Positions 6,959 to 14,119 of a stretch of 23,832 nucleotides of DNA are shown one piece after another (position 1 is the stretch's first letter; every line of letters begins with the position of its first letter). Position numbers and translations under genes: made by a program. This DNA is from Methanosarcinaceae archaeon UBA470 (lineage in GTDB: Archaea; Halobacteriota; Methanosarcinia; Methanosarcinales; Methanosarcinaceae): the NCBI GenBank assembly GCA_002508425.1, contig DAKU01000123.1, forward strand, positions 11,690 to 35,521, written 5' to 3'. The notes beneath the pieces were generated by a model. It was not told the origin of the DNA. It saw nothing but the letters and a program-made list of their open reading frames with translations, and made no database searches.

Positions 6959-7464
6959 GTTTTCACTTCCTCAAAAAAACTACTTGCAATGTGGGCATTA
7001 GCCCGCTAGGTCCTAACCATGCAATAGTAGTAGGATATCGGTTGGCTATTACTATTATTTATTTCTTTTGAAAAACTACTTGGATGCTCTCCATTAGTCA
7101 GAAGAAGGTAATCGTGTGCAGTGTTATATTACTTAAATTGAATCCTCATGTGAATATTCTTGAAACGGTTGTCATTTTATCTCTTTTCCCCCAGTTATTC
7201 ATAAACTTCTACTGTTGTGGGTGGAAGGCTGAGCTTTGTATGTACATTTAAAGAAAAATATGCAAAATTCAAGAAAATATCACTAAGTATTCTTGAGTTA
7301 ATTTTATATTCTAAGATGGGGATTTTATGCCATAATATGGAGAGAATAGTATTGTCTTTATAGGAAGCTACTTTACCTATAATATGATCAAATACAGGAA
7401 GCTTAATCTTTATTTCTCAATGACAAAGTTATTAAATTCAGTTCTATACTCAAGGAGTTTATAA
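6959..7464. other. 500-bp divergent intergenic region
   Basis: No gene is seen here. For the minus-strand gene there is a TATA-like AAATAAATAATA (7052-7063), and two exact copies of AAAAACTACTTG (6975-6986 and 7071-7082) flank the presumed transcription start. A small hairpin GGGC-ATTA-GCCC lies near 7000. For the plus-strand membrane gene a TATA-like CCTATAATATG (7376-7386) and the ribosome site AAGGAG (7452-7457) are visible. An imperfect inverted repeat with TTCAAGAA and TTCTTGAG arms lies around 7268-7300. Confidence 0.5.
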
Positions 7465-9396
7465 ATGCCAGATAAGAATATTGGTACAATTCATAAAGTG
7501 TTACGTTTTATTACAAGCATTTTTCCTCTATTTATCATTGCAATGGTTGCTGCTGGAATTGCAATTGCCTACTTTATAAATCGTCCTGATTTTGCAATTA
7601 GAGGTTTGTTAGTAGCAGTACCGGCAATATTCTCCGCCATATTTTTGTCAAAGATGTACAGAAAAGATATTGGCCACGATGAATCTCTTCTTAAGGTAAT
7701 TTCCTTAAGCCAAAGAACTTCAGTTTTAGCCTTTACTGCGCTCTATGTCTTATCCATCATATTTCTGTCCTTGAGTGCTACAAGAACATTATACTACTTT
7801 GCAACAGTCACATTAATCTACATATTGATTTTGAATCAGATATTTTCCAAGTCTTCAAATGCTAGTATCATTCTACTTGAACTCTTTCTGTCAACTTTAA
7901 ACTTAATTTATAGTGTTACGCTGAAATATTCTCTCTATTTTGGTGGCACTGATGTCATGTCTCATTTATTCTTATCAGAGGTAACTTATCTTTCAGGTCA
8001 TGTGGCTCCTGCAGACCTTAGCACTTTTTATGCCAGCTTCCCGTTGTTCCACATTTTAAATTCTGAATTTTCTTATTTGCTAGGTATGGATCTACAAACA
8101 TCCTACTTTATTGGCTCGGGGTTAATCTACTCAGTATTGATTGTCTTCATTTACTACTTTTTACTCAAAACTACGAACAACTCTACTTTGTCTCTGTTGT
8201 CATGCTTGGTATATTCCGTAAGTAGTACAGTTGTTTATTATGGCATGTACATGATCACAAGGACGATAGCCTACGCAGGTTTCATCATTATTTTATATCT
8301 ACTGTACAAAAAGGATGCCAATAACCGTGGTTTTGTATATCAGGGGCTTGCCATACTTGTATCTATATTTGTAGTGTTTGTTCACCAGGTTTCAGCTGCT
8401 CAGATAGCGGTTGTGCTATTCTTACTTCTGGTTTCTGAACGTATTCTATCTGATGAGAAATATGTGAACGGTACTTATTTATCATTGTTCTCTTCAATGT
8501 TCATCGGTTATTGGTTCTATTTTGCAAATGTGTTTGTGGAAGAGCTGTTGCAAGGACGAGCTAATGTTCAGTTATATGGCGAATTCCAAATTAAAGAGAC
8601 TGTACAAGTTGGCAATGAGTGGATTTATATTATTCAACACCTTGATACCTCTGTCTTTTTGTTCTTTACTCTTATTGGTATTGGATATATCCTATGGGAT
8701 CGTATCAAAGCCGATAGAAGAAATTATGTGGATTATCTCTCTGTATACGCACTGTTTTGTTTATTTACACTTGTACTATATATTCCCACTCCACTTCAGA
8801 CCTTGTGGCAAACAATGACATTGTTTAGGTTTGACAGGTTCATGTTATTAATAGCTCCATTTATGGCATTTGCTATGGCTGCAGGTATTTATTTCCTATT
8901 TACTTATCTTTCCAACAGTGGGAAAAAATCAAGTTGGATAATATTTATTTCTGCACTGGTGGCCATCTTTGTGTTTGCTTCAATCATCTATGGTGGACCG
9001 GAGTCAAAGGTTTTCTTGTCAGATCCTGTTAGGGAATACTTCACTTCAGATGAGGTTGAAGGATTTAATTATTTCATAGACCACGTTGATTCGGGGTCAG
9101 AATTGCACTCGGATTATAATGTAGATCGATTCTTTATTCAAGAGAATTTCAGTACTTCCAAGGAATTAGGTCTCCCCTTTTTCAATAGTTACGTTATTGC
9201 TGACACTGAAGAAATTCCAACTTATTATGGATATGTGATGATAAGGCAAAATCAATTCTTAAATGGTGGAGTCTATTTTGGAGGTACCTCTAACTATCTC
9301 TTTGATTCAGAAGAGGGTAATGATGTAGCTTTGTACAACTCATTACTGAAGTACAATAAGATCTATTCAAATTCCGGAGTTGAATTATACTATTGA
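7465..9396 (+). CDS. polytopic membrane protein, GT-C-like glycosyltransferase candidate
   Basis: A 643-residue protein with about 13-14 hydrophobic segments spread over residues 15-505, followed by a soluble tail of roughly 130 residues. After the fifth segment the loop reads FGGTDVMSHLFLSEV, with an acidic residue where GT-C glycosyltransferases carry their catalytic Asp/Glu. The layout (many helices, early acidic outer loop, C-terminal extracellular domain) fits a lipid-linked sugar transferase, but no decisive motif is present. The start is well supported by AAGGAG seven bases upstream. It is followed by a GT4 glycosyltransferase, suggesting a role in surface-layer or glycan synthesis. 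The block looks richer in A+T than its neighbours, as is common for exchanged surface-glycan genes. Confidence 0.55.
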   Translation: MPDKNIGTIHKVLRFITSIFPLFIIAMVAAGIAIAYFINRPDFAIRGLLVAVPAIFSAIFLSKMYRKDIGHDESLLKVISLSQRTSVLAFTALYVLSIIFLSLSATRTLYYFATVTLIYILILNQIFSKSSNASIILLELFLSTLNLIYSVTLKYSLYFGGTDVMSHLFLSEVTYLSGHVAPADLSTFYASFPLFHILNSEFSYLLGMDLQTSYFIGSGLIYSVLIVFIYYFLLKTTNNSTLSLLSCLVYSVSSTVVYYGMYMITRTIAYAGFIIILYLLYKKDANNRGFVYQGLAILVSIFVVFVHQVSAAQIAVVLFLLLVSERILSDEKYVNGTYLSLFSSMFIGYWFYFANVFVEELLQGRANVQLYGEFQIKETVQVGNEWIYIIQHLDTSVFLFFTLIGIGYILWDRIKADRRNYVDYLSVYALFCLFTLVLYIPTPLQTLWQTMTLFRFDRFMLLIAPFMAFAMAAGIYFLFTYLSNSGKKSSWIIFISALVAIFVFASIIYGGPESKVFLSDPVREYFTSDEVEGFNYFIDHVDSGSELHSDYNVDRFFIQENFSTSKELGLPFFNSYVIADTEEIPTYYGYVMIRQNQFLNGGVYFGGTSNYLFDSEEGNDVALYNSLLKYNKIYSNSGVELYY

Positions 9397-9397
9397 G

Positions 9398-9422
9398 GTG
9401 TTGGAGTCTTTTAACTCCACAC
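9398..9422 (+). terminator. hairpin after the membrane protein gene
   Basis: GTG-T-TGGAGT, loop CTTTTA, ACTCCA-CAC forms a 9-bp stem with one bulged T directly behind the stop codon. Only a weak T-rich stretch follows, so it may be a partial terminator or an RNA-stability element before the next gene. Confidence 0.4.
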
Positions 9423-9514
9423 TTTAGCTCCTATCTTGGACAGATATCTGAAAAGTATGAAGTATTGTGTTAAATCAAGTACTATGACTTTCTGTAAGAT
9501 GGTAGTTGTTTCCT

Positions 9515-10657
9515 ATGGCATCTAAGAAAGGGTTTATATTGCTGGCAAATGTGCCCTCGTATAGTGTGGTGCAGTCATCAAGGGCTTTACACATATTCAC
9601 TGAACTGAAAAAAGAGTATCCAGATATTTATTTAATCATGCAGTCTAGTGACAAGAAAGAGGTTGAAACAAATAATCTGGTCCAAGTGAAGCCTATAGTG
9701 AATATTGATGGTAAGTTCATTTTATTGAAAGGCATGCTCTATAGGTTACAACTAACACTTTTTGCATTCAAGTTCGCAATAACTCATCATAGAAATTTCG
9801 CTATTTTGCGAGGGTATGACTCTATCATGTTATTGGTTTTGTTGAAGATGATAGGGGTCAAAGTGTATTCTGATTTCCATGGAAAATATGATCTGGAATT
9901 AACTCAACGAGGAAAACATCTGAGAAGTTTCTTTGTGAAATTTATAGATTCAGTCACTTTGAAATTCAGTAATCGCATCATTGTTGTTAGTGAAGGTATT
10001 GAGGCGCAAATACAAGAGTACAAAAATAAGTGCATCTTGATTCCAAATGGAGTTGACATACAAAAGATAGATGATGCGATTGCTAAAACTCCCACATTCG
10101 ATTTCAAAGGTTATAAGAAAATAGTAGGGTTTGTTGGTAATTGGGAGTCCTTCATGAATGTAGAAGACATGTGTCAGGCAGCTGAATATGTTCCTGATGT
10201 TTTGTTCGTCATTGTTGGCGAAGGATTCAATGCTTCTAGCTTGATAGATAAGTATAGTGCCAATAAAAATGTAATATTCGCAGGTCGAAAGCCCCAAAAA
10301 GAAGCATTGTCAATAATGCATATGTTCGACATTTGCATTTTACCCTACGACAAAATAGATGCACACTCAAGTCATCCTGGTTTTTTCTCCTCAAGGAAGA
10401 CAAAAGAGTACATTGCTGCCGGTAAACCAATTATTGTTGCTGATGTTATCGGAAAAGAATCTTGTTTGGTTCCCGGTTACAATTGTGTGCTATACGAATC
10501 CAGAAATCCCAAAGATCTTGCGGATAAGATTTCTGAGATATTCAATGATCATTTAATGCTTTCTTCCATGGGGAAGAATAACTTTGAAATGCGAGAGCAT
10601 TTCACATGGAAATATTTAATACAACACTCTGGTCTCATTGAGGATATTCCTAGATAA
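9515..10657 (+). CDS. GT4-family glycosyltransferase
   Basis: A 380-residue GT-B glycosyltransferase. The N-terminal domain starts FILLANVPSYSVVQSSRALH; the linker region has VVSEGIEAQIQ and ILIPNGVDIQKI; the donor-binding domain has VGFVGNWE, FVIVGEGF, VIFAGRKP and the sugar-nucleotide segment KTKEYIAAGKPIIVAD, with the Glu that contacts the donor ribose. It would add a sugar from a nucleotide-sugar donor to a lipid- or glycan-linked acceptor on the cytoplasmic face. I chose ATG at 9515 because the protein aligns from there; a TTG at 9506 is also in frame, and no strong ribosome site decides. It lies 118 bases after the membrane protein gene on the same strand and probably acts in the same surface-glycan route. 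Confidence 0.8.
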   Translation: MASKKGFILLANVPSYSVVQSSRALHIFTELKKEYPDIYLIMQSSDKKEVETNNLVQVKPIVNIDGKFILLKGMLYRLQLTLFAFKFAITHHRNFAILRGYDSIMLLVLLKMIGVKVYSDFHGKYDLELTQRGKHLRSFFVKFIDSVTLKFSNRIIVVSEGIEAQIQEYKNKCILIPNGVDIQKIDDAIAKTPTFDFKGYKKIVGFVGNWESFMNVEDMCQAAEYVPDVLFVIVGEGFNASSLIDKYSANKNVIFAGRKPQKEALSIMHMFDICILPYDKIDAHSSHPGFFSSRKTKEYIAAGKPIIVADVIGKESCLVPGYNCVLYESRNPKDLADKISEIFNDHLMLSSMGKNNFEMREHFTWKYLIQHSGLIEDIPR

Positions 10658-10977
10658 TAATTTCTGCTCATTATCTCCACAATATTTCTTTTTTCTAACA
10701 GTATCAAGTTACTGGTCTTTCTTTTGCGGTTTTTTTACTAAGACAATATGCACTAAAATCGCGCAAATTTTATATAATATCATTATATAATTAAATCCAA
10801 TCAATCTCTAAAGCAAAATAGAAACATGGATCATACAAGTGAGTTCCTATATACTCTCTATACTTTACATCCAAATATATATTCACTGTTGATAATCTAT
10901 TTATTGACTTGAACTATTTTGCTGTTAGAACAGTTTGATACTTCTAATAATCGAAGAATAGATGACAGAAAAGCCTG
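10658..10977. other. 320-bp intergenic region before the short corrinoid gene
   Basis: No convincing gene. T-rich stretches after the glycosyltransferase (10688-10696 and 10731-10738) probably end that transcript. Two A+T-rich promoter-like elements follow: TTTTATATAATAT (about 10770-10782) and AAATATATATTC (about 10872-10883). A 28-codon reading frame from ATG at 10826 has no ribosome binding site and I do not call it. Confidence 0.45.
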
Positions 10978-11301
10978 ATGATAATCATGCAATTTGAAAC
11001 AGAAGCCATGAACCTCCTTGCAAAAGCAAAGAGGGCCGTCATAGAACACGACGACAGCACCGCTGAGCAGGTATCTTATGAGGCACTGGATGCAGGAATA
11101 AGCCCATTGGAAATCATTGAGCTTGGTTTCATTGAAGGAATGAAAGTCCTGGGTGACCTTTTTGAACATGGGGACATAGATCTCCAGGAAATATTTGCAG
11201 CATCTTTAACCATGAATATAGGTATTGATGTCCTAAGGCCACACATTATGGCATCCCCAGATAACGCATGTGCATTTGGAGATCTTGTGCTGGGAATCTG
11301 A
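10978..11301 (+). CDS. cap-only corrinoid protein (truncated MtbC/MttC-like)
   Basis: A 107-residue protein matching the N-terminal four-helix cap of methyltransferase corrinoid proteins: ALDAGISPLEIIELGFIEGM, then LGDLFEHGDIDLQEIFAAS, then MNIGIDVLRPHI. In full-length relatives a linker then leads into a strand like GKVVIGTV and the DVHDIG motif whose His binds cobalt. Here the frame reads FGDLVLGI and stops (TGA) exactly at that first strand, so the whole cobalamin-binding domain is missing, and a gene on the other strand begins its stop codon 24 bases on. It cannot bind cobalamin in the usual way. Either it is the remnant of a broken gene or a stand-alone cap with a partner role. The start could be 10978 or 10987; neither has a clear ribosome site. 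Confidence 0.6.
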   Translation: MIIMQFETEAMNLLAKAKRAVIEHDDSTAEQVSYEALDAGISPLEIIELGFIEGMKVLGDLFEHGDIDLQEIFAASLTMNIGIDVLRPHIMASPDNACAFGDLVLGI

Positions 11302-11309
11302 AATCCCGG
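11290..11309. terminator. hairpin at the stop of the short corrinoid gene
   Basis: CTGGGA and TCCCGG pair (one G-T) around an 8-base loop that contains the TGA stop. Both converging genes end here, so it could serve as a shared terminator. Confidence 0.35.
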
Positions 11310-11324
11310 CACAGATGTTTATTT

Positions 11325-11918
11325 TCATTGTTTTCCTTCTATATCGCCAGCAAGGGCATCCAATGTATCGAATACCAATGTTTTTTCTGCAATGAATTCG
11401 GAAAGGGGCTGACCCAACTCCAATAGTGTGTGAATGTTCTGCATCCTAGAACTGCGAAAACTTTCCAGTTTATATGTAACCTGTTTTCCATTTATATGTA
11501 AAGGTAATTTCCATGTTGCATCATTTCCTGAGACAATAGGAGTTTCCATTCGTTCCAGATTATTGGAAATATCAGTTATTTTGTAGCCTGCTCTCTCCAT
11601 ATCTTCAAGTTCTTCCAACGAATGTGGGATTATTAACTCTGTTTTTCTAATCAAGGGTTCAGAGTCATCAGGAAATCCTAGGGGTGGCACATTGAAAGCT
11701 ATTATCAATGTGTTATCTTTCACTGCTTTCAGGAAAGCATCAATACTATGTTCCTTAAGTTGTTCAGGCGACAAATCATTCTCAATTGCTATAATATTAG
11801 GCTCAGATGAATCGTTTCTCCGGCATTCAATATCAGAAGGACTATATTCCCAACGCGTTATCTTTACAGAATAGCCTGCGTCATTAAGCAATACATATAA
11901 TTCGTATAAATCGTGCAT
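11325..11918 (-). CDS. unrecognised 197-residue protein
   Basis: I do not recognise the family. The protein is acidic and soluble, with no signal peptide, membrane segment or cysteine motif (only one Cys). The first half looks alpha/beta (LYELYVLLNDAGYSVKITRW, then NTLIIAFNVPPLGFPDD); the second half includes a Thr/Lys-rich strand pair and a helix near the C-terminus (MQNIHTLLELGQPLSEFIAEK). AAGG lies about nine bases before the ATG at 11918. It follows the Rossmann-type gene at 11979-12869 by 60 bases on the same strand, so the two may be co-transcribed. Confidence 0.65.
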   Translation of the reverse strand: MHDLYELYVLLNDAGYSVKITRWEYSPSDIECRRNDSSEPNIIAIENDLSPEQLKEHSIDAFLKAVKDNTLIIAFNVPPLGFPDDSEPLIRKTELIIPHSLEELEDMERAGYKITDISNNLERMETPIVSGNDATWKLPLHINGKQVTYKLESFRSSRMQNIHTLLELGQPLSEFIAEKTLVFDTLDALAGDIEGKQ

Positions 11919-11978
11919 ATTTTACCTTACTAAATCTTCCTATTATGAATTATAATTTAATAATGATATCTATTTGCA

Positions 11979-12869
11979 TTAACTTCTGTTAATTGAGCAG
12001 ATCTGGAACAAGTTTACCACACCATGGCAGTTGCAGGTGGTCGCGATAAAAAAGCTCTCTTTTGCCGCAGTCGTATCGCCAACCTTCCCATCAGATGTAT
12101 AAAGAGAATGTACGTATTCGGAGATTTCCAATAGATTCTGTTTGATGTCTGTACCTCTCATTGCACCTATACCCGGTTTCATCTGGTAGCTTTCGAAAAC
12201 CCAGCCTTTTACATAAGGGCTAAGATCCCTTACATAATTTGTTACTGTCTTTGTTTTCTCTCTTCTGAAATTCGGACAAAAATTCTCTGGGCCTGCACAG
12301 CCATCTGGGCATATTTCTCCCCTTCTGGCGTATGATAGCATTGCTATTCCCTGTGCCGGATAGAGGCTAGCTATAATATTTTCTGGAAAATGGGATGTGA
12401 ATTGATTAAAGAACTGTATCAGGTCCTTATCTTCAGGTGGAATAGATATCTCTTTGATAATTTGTTCTTTTTGATCAGGGTAATTGAGATACTCCTTTAC
12501 AAGATATGCAGCCACATGGCATGGTATGGCAGGTACTACATATTCGGGCATTCCAAAGGATAGGATGAAAGGAACTGCATCAAGTCCGGCACAATAAAAG
12601 TAGATATCTGAGCTTTCTTTATTGAGTGGGGATCTTAATTTGCTTTCCAGGAGCTTACGAAGGGTACTTACATCTTTTATGAACTCTGTTCCAGAAGAAG
12701 CTGGAGCATTCCTATCCTTATCCATCACAAGCACAAGGGGAAGGCTATGCTTACGCGCATGCTCCGTGAAGCTTGCACCTATTTTCCCACCACCCAGTAC
12801 AAGATAGTATCCATTTATGATAGGAAGCGATCTTATACCTTCTGTTCTGCCACTTGAACTCATTAGCAC
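11979..12869 (-). CDS. uncharacterised archaeal protein with Rossmann-like N-terminus and Cys motifs
   Basis: A 296-residue protein. The N-terminus has a dinucleotide-binding pattern: YYLVLGGGKIGASF (glycine loop at 26-31) followed by LPLVLVMDKD, where the Asp ends the second strand. The middle carries YFYCAGLDAVP and VPAIPCHVAAYLVKEYL. Around residue 200 is a cysteine cluster CPDGCAGPENFCP, and near the C-terminus TTCNCHG. This combination suggests an NAD(P)- or nucleotide-binding protein with a metal or Fe-S site. I believe related proteins occur in methanogens and Archaeoglobus, but no function comes to mind. GTG at 12869 is preferred because AAGGAGA lies eight bases upstream; ATG at 12863 is the alternative. 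Confidence 0.7.
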   Translation of the reverse strand: MLMSSSGRTEGIRSLPIINGYYLVLGGGKIGASFTEHARKHSLPLVLVMDKDRNAPASSGTEFIKDVSTLRKLLESKLRSPLNKESSDIYFYCAGLDAVPFILSFGMPEYVVPAIPCHVAAYLVKEYLNYPDQKEQIIKEISIPPEDKDLIQFFNQFTSHFPENIIASLYPAQGIAMLSYARRGEICPDGCAGPENFCPNFRREKTKTVTNYVRDLSPYVKGWVFESYQMKPGIGAMRGTDIKQNLLEISEYVHSLYTSDGKVGDTTAAKESFFIATTCNCHGVVNLFQICSINRS

Positions 12870-12907
12870 ATAAAATTCTCCTTATGATTGCTTATTTTTG
12901 GTAATGC

Positions 12908-12921
12908 TGATACATGTATCA
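12908..12921. promoter_or_regulatory. 14-bp perfect palindrome, candidate operator
   Basis: TGATACATGTATCA is its own reverse complement over all 14 bases. It lies about 40 bases upstream of the GTG at 12869, near where a TATA-like CTAAAATTTG (about 12935-12944, minus strand) would place the transcription start. This is the expected position for a repressor site. Confidence 0.45.
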
Positions 12922-13027
12922 TGCGCCTGAAGCAAATTTTAGACCGGGACTCGATGCTCTCATGTAAAAATTAATACGTGAGTCGTTAAAAACAACAGTC
13001 CAAATTTTTCAAAATCAAACGCATACG

Positions 13028-13036
13028 TTTAAATAT
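13028..13036 (+). promoter_or_regulatory. TATA box for the TM-helix repeat gene
   Basis: TTTAAATAT predicts transcription from about 13058. The resulting leader contains a 7-bp hairpin, AAGAGAT (13069-13075) with ATCTCTT (13087-13093) around an 11-base loop, and no clear ribosome binding site before the ATG at 13116. Confidence 0.45.
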
Positions 13037-13115
13037 TAGACTACAAGACATTGTTATTGGGGTTTATTAAGAGATTTGTATAGGGCATCTCTTTTATCCC
13101 AGCAATATCTAAAAT

Positions 13116-14048
13116 ATGGGAAGTGGTAATGTGGCATCACCGATACTGGATAGTGTATACACAATGGTAGATCAGATTATAGCATTCATCCCAACATTAT
13201 TAGCTGTAATTCTTCTCTTAATAGTGGGACTGATTGTAGGAAAAACGTTGGGTAAGATCGGAGCAAAAGTCTTAGACAGAATTGGTCTTGACGACCTCCT
13301 GGACAAGACAATAATTGGAAATATGATTACAAAAACAGGGGGGAGCATAGTTGGATTCTTCGATGTGGTGATCAGATGGTTCATCTACCTGATATTTGCG
13401 ATAATCATCATTGATCTATTGAAGATCCAGGTGGTTGCAGACTTCATTGCCTCGATCATTCTGTATATTCCTGTAATCTTGTCTGCTTTTGTAACATTAT
13501 TGATAGGTCTACTTGTGGTGGATTTCCTGGCAGATCTCATACGTAATATACTCATGGCTACGGGAATAGATGACAAGCTTGAAAACACTCCTCTAGGAAC
13601 AACGATCAAAGCAAGTGGAATGAAGATATCAGGTATAATGTCAGGTATTTTCAGGGTATTCGGGTACCTCGTCTTCATAGTGGCGGCATTGAATATACTT
13701 AACCTGACAATGATTGCACAGCTCATCGAAAGCATGATTAACTATCTGCCAAACCTGTTTGCAGGTGTGCTGATACTGATAATTGGTTTGCTTGCAATTG
13801 ACTTCTTCGCTGACTACATAGGGAATGTTATGAAAGGTATGAAAGTAGAGAATGCTGATATCTGGGTACCTGCTTTCAGAGGCATTCTTTCGCTGGTGGT
13901 TATGCTCCTAGCCTTGGATGCCATGCTCATAGATACAGGCATATTCTACCTGCTTATAGGTCCCCTCGCATGGGGTATAGCAGTTGTAGTTGCCTTTAAG
14001 TGGGGAATAAAAGAAGCAATTGTTGCTTATGCCAGGGAGAGAAAATAA
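13116..14048 (+). CDS. three-repeat conserved TM-helix membrane protein, MscS-related
   Basis: A 310-residue integral membrane protein of the 'conserved TM helix' type, a module found alone or joined to mechanosensitive channels. Three similar units are visible at about residues 13-63, 110-160 and 198-247. Each has an amphipathic lead-in ending in a Pro (IAFIPTLLA, ILYIPVILSA, INYLPNLFAG), a glycine-containing hydrophobic helix (LLLIVGLIVG, LLIGLLVV, LIIGLLAI) and a polar end (GLDDLL, GIDDKL, VENADIW). Further hydrophobic segments lie between the units. No MscS beta domain is present, so channel function is uncertain; it may be a small-solute channel or its scaffold. It has its own promoter and leader hairpin. 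Confidence 0.75.
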   Translation: MGSGNVASPILDSVYTMVDQIIAFIPTLLAVILLLIVGLIVGKTLGKIGAKVLDRIGLDDLLDKTIIGNMITKTGGSIVGFFDVVIRWFIYLIFAIIIIDLLKIQVVADFIASIILYIPVILSAFVTLLIGLLVVDFLADLIRNILMATGIDDKLENTPLGTTIKASGMKISGIMSGIFRVFGYLVFIVAALNILNLTMIAQLIESMINYLPNLFAGVLILIIGLLAIDFFADYIGNVMKGMKVENADIWVPAFRGILSLVVMLLALDAMLIDTGIFYLLIGPLAWGIAVVVAFKWGIKEAIVAYARERK

Positions 14049-14119
14049 TCCCTGATCTTTCTTTTTTAACTCGAACTCTCAATTATTATGACACATCTTA
14101 ATCCATACATTTTAAGTGT

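Noticed and set aside
10826..10912. 28-codon frame upstream of the short corrinoid gene
   Set aside because: No ribosome binding site, A+T-driven composition and no resemblance to known peptides.
10978..11301. Pyrrolysine read-through of the short corrinoid gene
   Set aside because: The stop is TGA, not TAG, so pyrrolysine insertion does not apply.
11302..11420. Continuation of the corrinoid protein's cobalamin domain in another frame after the TGA
   Set aside because: All three plus-strand frames beyond 11301 were read; none shows DVHDIG or the following glycine motifs, and the bases belong to the opposite-strand gene.
12947..12997. Inverted repeat GACTC...GAGTC and CTCATG...CGTGAG in the divergent gap
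   Set aside because: Arms of five to six bases with a G-T pair and a long spacer are too weak to separate from chance.
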